Translations under genes and position numbers: made by a program
NCBI RefSeq assembly: GCF_020252405.1
Contig: NZ_JADCDA010000071.1
Span: 1-37,654, forward strand
DNA from: Aestuariivirga sp.
GTDB taxonomy: Bacteria > Pseudomonadota > Alphaproteobacteria > Rhizobiales > Aestuariivirgaceae
Direction of reading: 5' to 3'
DNA length: 37,654 bases
Notes under the pieces: generated by a model
Told to the model about the DNA's origin: nothing
Seen by the model: only the letters and a program-made list of their open reading frames with translations
Databases searched by the model: none
Shown: one piece after another, positions 23,881-31,010 of the stretch
Position numbering within the stretch: the stretch's first letter is position 1
How the letters are laid out: each line of letters starts with the position of its first letter

Positions 23881-24171
23881 TCAGGCCGCGGCAAGCGGCT
23901 CGATGCTGGAAACGTCGATGGTTTCGCGTGCGCGAGCCAGGTCCCAGGCGCGCTGGAGATTCATCCAGTACTCCGCCGTCGTGCCAAAAACCCGCGCAAG
24001 GCGCATGGCGGTATCCGCGGTGAGGGAGGTCTCGCCCTTCAAAAGCCGCTCGATGCGGGTGCGCGGCACATGGATGCGCCGCGCGAGAGCAATCGCGCTC
24101 AGACCCAGCGGGGCGAGGTAAAGCTCCTGAAGCACTTCGCCCGGGTGGGATGGATTGATGAGCAAGGACAT
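23881..24171 (-). CDS. higA: HigA-type antitoxin, XRE helix-turn-helix
   Basis: A 96-residue protein of the HigA/VapI group. INPSHPGEVLQELYLAPLGL is the family opening, followed by SAIALARRIHVPRTRIERLL (helix-turn-helix) and TAEYWMNLQRAWDLARAR (C-terminal helix). It neutralises the HigB toxin and represses the operon. I chose the ATG at 24171, 14 bases after the toxin stop with AAGGA upstream. A TTG at 24189 overlapping the toxin stop by four bases is possible. The operator is probably the palindrome at 24476-24494. Confidence 0.9.
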   Translation of the reverse strand: MSLLINPSHPGEVLQELYLAPLGLSAIALARRIHVPRTRIERLLKGETSLTADTAMRLARVFGTTAEYWMNLQRAWDLARARETIDVSSIEPLAAA

Positions 24172-24185
24172 GGCTCCGGATTCCT

Positions 24186-24467
24186 TCAATGATAATCCAC
24201 GATCTCAACGTCAGCGGGGCCCTGATCGGTCCAGCGGAAACAGATCCGCCACTTATCGTTTATCCGGACGGAGTGCTGCCCTGCCCGATCGCCCTTCAGT
24301 TCCTCCAGCTGGTTGCCCGGCGGAAAGCGCAGATCTTCGATGGCCGCCGCCGCATCGAGGGCGGATAGTATCGCACGGGTTCGCCTCACCAGGTCGGCGG
24401 GAAAACCCTTGCCGAACCTGTCCCGTAACGCGTCCGCCGCCCATTTGCCCTTGGTGCCGACGATCAT
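24186..24467 (-). CDS. higB: HigB/RelE-type mRNA interferase toxin
   Basis: A 93-residue protein with the HigB pattern: LRDRFGKGFPADLVRRTRAIL, DLRFPPGNQLEELKGDRAGQHSVRINDKWRICFRW and a final VEIVDYH. The basic/aromatic RINDKWRICFRW strand and the C-terminal His are the usual catalytic residues of this ribosome-dependent nuclease. Toxin-first order with higA is typical. The start ATG is only eight bases from a palindrome in the promoter region. Confidence 0.9.
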   Translation of the reverse strand: MIVGTKGKWAADALRDRFGKGFPADLVRRTRAILSALDAAAAIEDLRFPPGNQLEELKGDRAGQHSVRINDKWRICFRWTDQGPADVEIVDYH

Positions 24468-24475
24468 GAATGAAT

Positions 24476-24494
24476 TGTATCATTACGTGATACA
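24476..24494. promoter_or_regulatory. Predicted HigA operator TGTATCA-TTACG-TGATACA
   Basis: A perfect inverted repeat with 7-base arms and a 5-base spacer in an AT-rich pocket, immediately upstream of higB. Position and symmetry fit binding of a dimeric helix-turn-helix repressor. AT content is much higher than in the surroundings. Confidence 0.65.
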
Positions 24495-24512
24495 TTGCGC
24501 AAGCATCCCCGC

Positions 24513-25433
24513 TTACGCATTCTGCCCCTTCAGTTCCCGCCACGTGTGATATCCCACTCCGCCCACCACCAGTGCGGTTCCCAGCGCGTGGGGCCAGGTG
24601 AAGGCTTCGCCCAGCAGCATGACGGCGAAACAGATCGTCAACAGCGGCGAGATGTTGGAGATCATGGCGGTGGAAGTGGCGCCGATTTTCGCCATTCCGG
24701 CGTTCACGGAGAAGGACGGGATCACGGTGGCCAGCAGCCCCGTGCCCGCCGCCAGCATGAAATAGTGCCACGACATCGACGTATCGAGGTGGCCCCGAAC
24801 GATGAACACATGGGCGAGCGTCGTCACTGCGGCGGCCGAGAGCGCCACGGATGTGAACAGCGTCGCCCCCATCTCGGCAATATAGCGCTTGGCCATCAGC
24901 TGGTAGACCGCGAAGCTCACCGCCGAGCCCAGCACCAGCGCCGTGCCCAACGCCACGTCGGATCCGCCGGCCGAGAAGTCGGTGGCGAAGACGGCCGCGA
25001 GGCCCAGATAGGAGATGAAGGCGGCGGTCAGGCTGGTGCGGGAGAGCTTCATGCCGAAGAAGGCCGCCCCGATGAAGATCAGGAAGATCGGATAGGTGAA
25101 CAGCGCCAGCCGCTCCAGCTGGGCCGTGACGTAGAGGAGCCCGCCGAAGTCGAGGATCATGGCGAGGAAATAGCCGATGAGTCCGATGCCGATGGCGCCG
25201 AGCACCGCACCCCGGCGCGGCATGGGCTTTCCCTCCGCCTTCCGCCGCGCGATCTCGACGGCTCCGACCACCACGAAGACCGGCAGCGCGAAAACCATGC
25301 GCCAGGCGAGGATCAGCAGCGCGTCCAAACGCTCCTGATAGGCCAGCTTGATGAAGATGGCCTTGGAGGCGAACAGCGCCGAACCCGCGGCAACGAGCAG
25401 GTATCCGATGATGAGGGCGCGGCGGTCCATCAA
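24513..25433 (-). CDS. EamA (drug/metabolite) family transporter
   Basis: A 306-residue protein with ten hydrophobic helices in two EamA repeats. The first repeat starts LIIGYLLVAAGSALFASKAIFIKLAY and the second VALGTALVLGSAVSFAVYQLM. The final loop HALGTALVVGGVGYHTWRE is a common family ending. EamA proteins export or import amino acids and small metabolites. The substrate is unknown. It is divergent from the amidase gene across 89 bases. Confidence 0.87.
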   Translation of the reverse strand: MMDRRALIIGYLLVAAGSALFASKAIFIKLAYQERLDALLILAWRMVFALPVFVVVGAVEIARRKAEGKPMPRRGAVLGAIGIGLIGYFLAMILDFGGLLYVTAQLERLALFTYPIFLIFIGAAFFGMKLSRTSLTAAFISYLGLAAVFATDFSAGGSDVALGTALVLGSAVSFAVYQLMAKRYIAEMGATLFTSVALSAAAVTTLAHVFIVRGHLDTSMSWHYFMLAAGTGLLATVIPSFSVNAGMAKIGATSTAMISNISPLLTICFAVMLLGEAFTWPHALGTALVVGGVGYHTWRELKGQNA

Positions 25434-25522
25434 GGCTCTCTATACCGTGAAGACCTGCCCGTCAGCCCGGGGGATTGCAGTTCTGGCATGCGGCGGTAGG
25501 CTGGCGCCGACAGGAGTTCGCC

Positions 25523-26980
25523 ATGCCCAACCTTCCCCTTCACTTCCGCTCCGCCACCGGTCTTGCCCGCCTGCTGCGCAGCGGCAAGATCACCGCATCC
25601 GCCCTGCTGGAGGATTGCCTCGGTCAGTATGAGGCTCACAACAAGGCGCTCAATGCCGTGGTGGTGACCGACATTCCGCGCGCCAAGCGAGCCGCAAAGG
25701 CGGCGGACCGGCGGCTGAAGGCGGGCAAGCCCATGGGCCCCTTCGACGGCGTGCCGATGACGGCCAAGGAAAGCTTCGACATGAAGGGCCTGCCCTCCAC
25801 CTGGGGCGATCCGCGCTTCAAGGACAACATCGCATCGACCGATGCGGTGGCCATGCAGCGGCTGGAAGCGGCAGGCGCCATTGTCTATGGCAAGACCAAC
25901 GTGCCGCTGATGCTGGCGGACTGGCAGAGCTTCAACGCCATCTACGGCGCCACCAACAACCCATGGGATGTGACGCGCTCGCCCGGCGGCTCGTCTGGGG
26001 GCTCGGCGGTGGCGCTGGCCACCGGCATGTCGGCGCTTGAGATCGGCTCCGACATCGGGGCGTCGATCCGCAACCCGGCGCATTATTGCGGCGTCTATGG
26101 CCACAAGCCGACCTACGGCGTCGTGCCCTATCAGGGCCACCTGCTGCCGGGCGTCGTCCAGCCGGGCGACATCACGGTGGCAGGTCCGCTGGCCCGCTCA
26201 GCGCGCGATCTTGCGGCGATGTTGAAGCTCCTCGCGGGGCCAGCAGGGCCGGAGGCGCGCGGCTATGCCCTGATGCTGCCGCAGGCCAGGCAGAAGTCGC
26301 TGAAGGAGTTCCGTGTCGCCGTGATGGTCACCGACGAGCAGTCGGAGGTGGACCTTCCCGTGCAGGACCTGCTTGGCAAGCTCACCCGGTTCCTGGGCAA
26401 ACGGGTGAAGAAACTCTCCGCCACCGCGCGCCCCGCCTTCACGACAAAAGAGGCGATGGATGTCTACATCGCACTCCTGCGCTCGGCGACGAGCCGCCGC
26501 CAGTCGGATGCGGAGTTCGCGGCCAATTCCGCAAAGGTCGCGGCATCCGACCCGCGCGACGACAGCTACCTCACCAGGATGCTGCGCGCCTATGTGCTGC
26601 CGCACCGCGACTGGCTGAAATACAACGAACGCCGCCACCAGATGCGGCTTCTTTGGGAGCAGTTCTTCGACGACTGGGACGTGATGATCTGCCCCGCCGC
26701 CGCCTCCGCCGCTTTCCCGCATGACCACGAAGGCGAGCGCCACGAACGCAAGATCACGGTGAACGGCAAGCCTGTTCCGACCACGGATCAATTGTTCTGG
26801 GCCGGCTATTCCGGATGCTTCCTGCTGCCCTCCACCGTGGCGCCCATGGGCCTTACACCGGAAGGCCTGCCCGCCGGCGTGCAGATCATCACGAGGTGCT
26901 ACGGCGACTTGACCTCAATCCACTTCGCCGAATTGCTGGAGAAGGAATACACAGGCTTCGTGCCCCCGCCGGGTTATTGA
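25523..26980 (+). CDS. Amidase signature family hydrolase
   Basis: A 485-residue amidase with the Ser-cisSer-Lys triad visible: Lys82 (GVPMTAKESFD), Ser157 (SPGGSSGGSAVALATG) and Ser181 (GSDIGASIRNPAHYCG). Members hydrolyse small aliphatic or aryl amides. GatA is excluded by the lack of neighbouring gat genes and by the divergent C-terminal half. AGGAG six bases ahead fixes the ATG at 25523; the longer frame begins with TTG. The gene ends six bases before a 98-base repeat. Confidence 0.9.
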   Translation: MPNLPLHFRSATGLARLLRSGKITASALLEDCLGQYEAHNKALNAVVVTDIPRAKRAAKAADRRLKAGKPMGPFDGVPMTAKESFDMKGLPSTWGDPRFKDNIASTDAVAMQRLEAAGAIVYGKTNVPLMLADWQSFNAIYGATNNPWDVTRSPGGSSGGSAVALATGMSALEIGSDIGASIRNPAHYCGVYGHKPTYGVVPYQGHLLPGVVQPGDITVAGPLARSARDLAAMLKLLAGPAGPEARGYALMLPQARQKSLKEFRVAVMVTDEQSEVDLPVQDLLGKLTRFLGKRVKKLSATARPAFTTKEAMDVYIALLRSATSRRQSDAEFAANSAKVAASDPRDDSYLTRMLRAYVLPHRDWLKYNERRHQMRLLWEQFFDDWDVMICPAAASAAFPHDHEGERHERKITVNGKPVPTTDQLFWAGYSGCFLLPSTVAPMGLTPEGLPAGVQIITRCYGDLTSIHFAELLEKEYTGFVPPPGY

Positions 26981-26985
26981 GGGCG

Positions 26986-27083
26986 AGAGCAGGTTTCAGT
27001 TCAGTGGAATCGAAACCTGCTCCCTCTTTGTTTGGTCGCATTTTCGAGGGTCAACCGGTGTCCACTTGACCTGAAAATGCTTT
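26986..27083. repeat. Two-hairpin intergenic repeat, copy A
   Basis: 98 bases with two stem-loops. The first is AGCAGGTTTC...GAAACCTGCT (perfect 10-base arms). The second has nested arms CATTTTC/GAAAATG and GGTCAA/TTGACC. It matches copy B (33421-33518) over the same length without gaps, with about seven mismatches by eye. Its right end supplies the last ten codons and the stop of the hydrolase gene. Confidence 0.85.
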
Positions 27084-27878
27084 AGTGTTGGCGCGGAAGA
27101 AATCCGCCTCCCGCTCCCACACGCCGCGGTCGAACACGGCGTCGTGCGTGCCGCCGGGGATGATGACGAGCTCCTTCGGCTCATTGGCCATGGCGAAGAG
27201 GGCGCGGCCCTGCGCCACGGGGACGATGGTGTCGGCGTCGCCATGATGGATCAGGAGCGGTGCCTTCACCTGTCCGATGTAATCGCGCGAGCGGAACTGG
27301 TCCTTCATCAGCAGGCGCACCGGCAGCCACCAGTAGATTTCCGACGCAATGTCGACGGTCGCAGTATAGGGGGCCTCAAGCGCCACGGCGGCGACCGGCT
27401 TCCGTGCGGCCAGCTGCACCGCCACGCCGGTGCCGAGCGATTCGCCCAGCAGCACGATCTGCTGCGGTGACACGCCCTTGGCAATCAGAAAATCATAGGC
27501 CGTCAGCGCATCGGCGATCAGGCCCTGTTCGGATATGGTCCCCGTGCTCGCGCCATAGCCGCGATAGGACACGAAGAGCACGCCGAACCCTTGAGCCTGA
27601 AGGAAGGCGAAGCGCTCCGTCCGGTCGGCGATCTCGCCCGCATTGCCGTGGAAGAACAGCACGGTGGGCCTGTCGGGCTGGGCGGGGACATACCACAGCA
27701 CGATGGTCTCGCCATCCGGCGTCTTCACCCGCTCCTCGGTGACGCCCGAAAGGCCCATCGCCTGGGGCGGCGTGCCCTTGTGGGCGGGGTGGTACTGCAA
27801 GCTGCGCTGCTGCAGATACATGAAGCCGACAATCGCCGCATAGGCCAGCACCGCGACGATGAGGACGGATTTCAACAT
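27051..27878 (-). CDS. Membrane-anchored alpha/beta hydrolase (BEM46/ABHD13-like)
   Basis: A 275-residue serine hydrolase with an N-terminal signal-anchor helix (LKSVLIVAVLAYAAIVGFMYL). The catalytic domain has the oxyanion segment FFHGNAGEIADR, the nucleophile elbow GESLGTG, the acid in HHGDADTIVP and the base in GGTHDAVF. Family members are poorly characterised. The final residues KAFSGQVDTG and the stop are encoded by repeat copy A, so the original C-terminus was replaced or extended by insertion of that element. It is the last gene of a minus-strand operon, two bases after the alcohol dehydrogenase gene. Confidence 0.85.
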   Translation of the reverse strand: MLKSVLIVAVLAYAAIVGFMYLQQRSLQYHPAHKGTPPQAMGLSGVTEERVKTPDGETIVLWYVPAQPDRPTVLFFHGNAGEIADRTERFAFLQAQGFGVLFVSYRGYGASTGTISEQGLIADALTAYDFLIAKGVSPQQIVLLGESLGTGVAVQLAARKPVAAVALEAPYTATVDIASEIYWWLPVRLLMKDQFRSRDYIGQVKAPLLIHHGDADTIVPVAQGRALFAMANEPKELVIIPGGTHDAVFDRGVWEREADFFRANTKAFSGQVDTG

Positions 27879-27880
27879 TG

Positions 27881-29014
27881 TCAGGCCAACGCGAGGAAGC
27901 GCCCGGCCAGCATCACAAGGTCGCCGTCCGTTGGGTAGCGCAGCGTCGACTTGCGCATGGGTGCATTGGCGGGCGCGGCCATCTGCGCCGCCAGCGCTTC
28001 GGGCGTGACACTTTCAAGGCCGGGCGCCACCACAATGCCGCTCGCCCGCACAATGCGGTCAAAGGCCACCACCGGATCATCTCTTCCCATGGCCTGTGCT
28101 ACGCGGGAGAAGGCCGAACGGTTTCCTTCCGCCACCCAATCCATGGTCGCCAGCATGGCAAGGCCGGTGGCTCGTCCATGCGGCATGGCCGCCAGATTGG
28201 CCAGGGCATGCGAGATGTTATGCGCCAGGGCCGTGCCGCAATTGTCGATACCGATGCCGCCATAGCAGGAGGCGAGCAGCATGGCGCCGCGCGCCGCGAG
28301 GTCATCGGGGTGCGTGACGGCGCGCGCGAGATTGGCGGCAATCAGGCGGATGGCTTCAAGGCAATAGAGATCGTTGCCGGGGTTCGCCTGCTTGTTGGTG
28401 GCGGCCTCGATCGCATGCACCAGCGCATCGAGCCCCGTGCCCGCCGTCACCGCGGGCGGAACGCCCACAGTGAGTTCCGGATCGAGGATCGCCACGTCCG
28501 GCTTCAATTCCTCGCCCCAGGCCCAGACCTTCGCCTTGTTCGCATCGGCATAGACAGACACGCGCGTCACCTCGGAGCCGGTGCCCGCCGTGGTGGGAAC
28601 GGCGATGACCGGCAGCCGGTTCTGCGGCAGCGGCGTGGCGCAAAGCGCATAGGCCGAAGCGTCGAGGCCGGTCACGGCGCAACACGCCGCAAGCTTCGCC
28701 GTATCGAGTGCTGAGCCGCCGCCGAGGCCGATCACCGTGCCCGCACCATGCCGCCGCGCCAGCGCCGTGGCCGCATCGATGTCGGCCACCGAGGGCTCGG
28801 CCGTGAAGCCGTCATAGACATGCGACCCGACGCCCGCCTTGGCGAGCAGCTCCTGCGCCAGTCCGGTTATGCCCTGGCCTTTCAATGCCGGGTCAGCCAC
28901 CAGCAGCGCCACGGCTCCGGCACCCGCCCGGGCCTGTGCAATGGGGCCGATGTCGGCGAGGCGGCCGGCGCCAAAGCGGATCTCGGGGACGGGGCTCAGC
29001 GTGAAACTGGACAT
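27881..29014 (-). CDS. Iron-containing alcohol dehydrogenase / maleylacetate-reductase-like
   Basis: A 377-residue group III (Fe-ADH) dehydrogenase. GLGGGSALDTAKLAA is the NAD-binding motif and AVPTTAGTGSEVT the cofactor loop. The metal ligands lie in GTGLDALVHAIEA (Asp, His) and HNISHALANLAAMPHG (two His). Substrates in this family range from ethanol to 1,3-propanediol and phosphonoacetaldehyde; none can be assigned. The open frame runs to 29272 into the DUF1194 gene, but MSSFTLSPVPEIRFGAG is the family start. Spacing of 19 bases upstream and two bases downstream puts it inside an operon. Confidence 0.87.
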   Translation of the reverse strand: MSSFTLSPVPEIRFGAGRLADIGPIAQARAGAGAVALLVADPALKGQGITGLAQELLAKAGVGSHVYDGFTAEPSVADIDAATALARRHGAGTVIGLGGGSALDTAKLAACCAVTGLDASAYALCATPLPQNRLPVIAVPTTAGTGSEVTRVSVYADANKAKVWAWGEELKPDVAILDPELTVGVPPAVTAGTGLDALVHAIEAATNKQANPGNDLYCLEAIRLIAANLARAVTHPDDLAARGAMLLASCYGGIGIDNCGTALAHNISHALANLAAMPHGRATGLAMLATMDWVAEGNRSAFSRVAQAMGRDDPVVAFDRIVRASGIVVAPGLESVTPEALAAQMAAPANAPMRKSTLRYPTDGDLVMLAGRFLALA

Positions 29015-29033
29015 GAGGCGCTCTTCAGAAAAA

Positions 29034-29753
29034 TCACGTGATGCCGGGGCCGGTGATCTCGCGGACGAGCTTCCGCAAGATGGCCTCCGCGTAGGCATCA
29101 TAGTCATTGGCGGGAATGACGAAATGGCCGGGTCCGCCTGCCGCGTTGTTCTCGAAATAGGTGTCGAGCGTCGGCCACTCGTTGAGGATGGTGAGGCCAT
29201 TGATGGTGACGCCCTGCGCCACCACGTGGTCACGCACCGGGGCCACCGGCGGGCCGCTGTTGTTGCGGCCATCGGTCGAAACGTCGATCACCAGCCGCCC
29301 GGCGGTTGGCGCCGCCGCGAACAGGCTGGCGGAGAAGACGAGTGCGGTGGAGAGCGACGTGCCGCCCCCGGTAAGCTGGCGCCGGGTGTTGATGAAGACC
29401 TCGCCCAGTTCATCCGCACCGGCATCACCGGACACGACGGTCCACGGCACCACGATCTTCTGGTTCCGGTCATCCGACCATTGCACGACCGCCACCGCAA
29501 TGCGCCGGCGCAGCCCTTGCGCAATGGCCCTCTTCACGGCTTCGTTCATGAAAGCCTCGCCGAGGCCGCGCATCTGCACATCATATTCACGCGAGTCGAC
29601 GCTGAAGGAGCAGTCGATCGCCAGCACAAGGGCCAGATCGACCTCATGGTCATAGGCCCGGCCCGCCGGCAGCGGCAGCAGGAAGCAGAAGGAAACGGCA
29701 AGGCCCATGAGCCAGCACGCGACGTGTCGAAACCCGCGGCCGGCTGCCATCAC
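29034..29753 (-). CDS. Secreted DUF1194 (von Willebrand A-like) protein
   Basis: A 239-residue protein with a signal peptide (hydrophobic CWLMGLAVSFCFLLPLPAGRA, cleavage probably before YDHEVD). The DUF1194 domain that follows has a vWA-type fold, with the metal site DCSFSVDSREY, then VVQWSDDRNQ, LTGGGTSLSTAL, VIDVSTDGRNNSG and NGLTILNEWPTLDTYFE. The family is common in rhizobia and has no known function. Exported and likely metal-binding. Six bases separate it from the ABC ATPase gene, so they are cotranscribed. Confidence 0.88.
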   Translation of the reverse strand: MMAAGRGFRHVACWLMGLAVSFCFLLPLPAGRAYDHEVDLALVLAIDCSFSVDSREYDVQMRGLGEAFMNEAVKRAIAQGLRRRIAVAVVQWSDDRNQKIVVPWTVVSGDAGADELGEVFINTRRQLTGGGTSLSTALVFSASLFAAAPTAGRLVIDVSTDGRNNSGPPVAPVRDHVVAQGVTINGLTILNEWPTLDTYFENNAAGGPGHFVIPANDYDAYAEAILRKLVREITGPGIT

Positions 29754-29759
29754 CTCACC

Positions 29760-30875
29760 TCAGTGCCGGAACTCGGCAAAGTCCAGCGCGCGGCAGTCGG
29801 CAGCCTTCCAGCCCACCTTCACCTCGCGGCCCTCGGCGACGTCGTTGGAGGCGCCCTTGTTCGGCACCTTGACGATGAAATTGTTGTCACCCGCCACTTC
29901 AAGGCGCGCACGGATGTGGTCACCCAGATAAATCAGTTCCGCGATGCGGCCCGACAGGATCACGTCCGCCGTCTGCGCCGTGGGGTTGATCTCGACGCGC
30001 TCGGGCCGGACGGACAGAAGCGTGCGCCCGCCCTTCTCGCGCGGGCCGATGACCAGGGCCTTCACCAACTCGCCCGTCTCGAGCTTGACCGATGCGACAT
30101 TGTCAGCCCCGATCTCGGCCACCGTGCCCTTGAGCTTGTTGTTCTCGCCGATGAACTGGGCGACGAAGGAATTGACCGGGCGCTCATAAAGCTCGGCCGG
30201 CGTCGAGAGCTGCTGCACCACGCCGTCGTTGAACACCGCGATGCGGTTCGACATGGTGAGGGCTTCCGACTGGTCATGCGTCACATAGACCATGGTCACG
30301 CCGAGGCGCTCATGGATGTGCTTGATCTCATATTGCATCTGCTCGCGCAGCTGCTTGTCCAGCGCGCCGAGCGGCTCGTCCATCAGCACCAGGTCCGGTT
30401 CGAACACCAGCGCGCGGGCCACCGCGATGCGCTGCTGCTGGCCGCCCGAAAGCTGGCCGGGGCGGCGGTTGCCCATCTGCGGCAGTTCGACCATCTTCAG
30501 CACCCTGGCAACGCGTTCCTCGATCTGCGCCTTCGGCACGTTTCTCACCTGCAGCGGGAAAGCGAGATTCTCGTTGACCGACATGTGCGGGAACAGCGCA
30601 TAGTTCTGAAACACCATGCCGATGCCGCGCTTGTGTGGCGGCACGTTGTTGATCGGCCGGTCCTTGAGATAGATCTCGCCATGCGTTGCGGGCTCGAAGC
30701 CGGCCAGCATCATCAGCGTCGTGGTCTTGCCGGAGCCGGAGGGGCCAAGCATGGTCAGGAACTCGCCCCTGGCAATGTCCAGGTTGAGGTTCTTCACGAC
30801 GAGCGTTTCGCCGTCATAGCTCTTCTGCACATTGACGAAGCGAACCATCGCATCGCTCAGCGGTTCCTTGGCCAT
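29760..30875 (-). CDS. ABC transporter ATP-binding protein (PotA/UgpC type)
   Basis: A 371-residue importer ATPase. Walker A is GPSGSGKT (44-51), the Q-loop FQNYALF, the signature [15 protein letters not shown], Walker [12 protein letters not shown] and the switch His in [12 protein letters not shown]-terminal TOBE domain follows (from about 270). The closest groups are the polyamine/iron/putative amino acid importers. No permease or binding protein is adjacent, so it must serve a transporter encoded elsewhere. A plausible promoter lies 48 bases upstream. First gene of a four-gene operon. Confidence 0.92.
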   Translation of the reverse strand: MAKEPLSDAMVRFVNVQKSYDGETLVVKNLNLDIARGEFLTMLGPSGSGKTTTLMMLAGFEPATHGEIYLKDRPINNVPPHKRGIGMVFQNYALFPHMSVNENLAFPLQVRNVPKAQIEERVARVLKMVELPQMGNRRPGQLSGGQQQRIAVARALVFEPDLVLMDEPLGALDKQLREQMQYEIKHIHERLGVTMVYVTHDQSEALTMSNRIAVFNDGVVQQLSTPAELYERPVNSFVAQFIGENNKLKGTVAEIGADNVASVKLETGELVKALVIGPREKGGRTLLSVRPERVEINPTAQTADVILSGRIAELIYLGDHIRARLEVAGDNNFIVKVPNKGASNDVAEGREVKVGWKAADCRALDFAEFRH

Positions 30876-30922
30876 GCTCCTGTGTCCTCGCCCTGTACGT
30901 GTCGATGGCTGCTTGAGAAAAT

Positions 30923-30950
30923 ATCATAGGGCGCGGACCCGGGGATGCAA
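30923..30950 (-). promoter_or_regulatory. Predicted promoter of the ABC ATPase operon
   Basis: On the minus strand, TTGCAT (30950-30945), a 16-base spacer and TATGAT (30928-30923). The -10 box matches the sigma-70 consensus at five of six positions. It lies between the creatinase stop and the ATPase start and would transcribe ATPase, DUF1194, dehydrogenase and hydrolase. Confidence 0.5.
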
Positions 30951-31010
30951 GTCCCTCCTGCGCCGCGCCCCATGAAGGCGTCATGAGTTGAGTTCGTGTC
31001 TGGCGCGGTA

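Noticed and set aside
25523-26980. Amidase as N-carbamoylsarcosine amidohydrolase completing a creatinine pathway
   Set aside because: That enzyme is an isochorismatase-like cysteine hydrolase. This protein is an amidase-signature enzyme with a Ser-Ser-Lys triad.
28839-30929. A 696-codon plus-strand open frame
   Set aside because: Antisense to the ABC ATPase and DUF1194 genes, both unmistakable. Rejected with similar antisense frames at 3764-5491 and 15557-17563.
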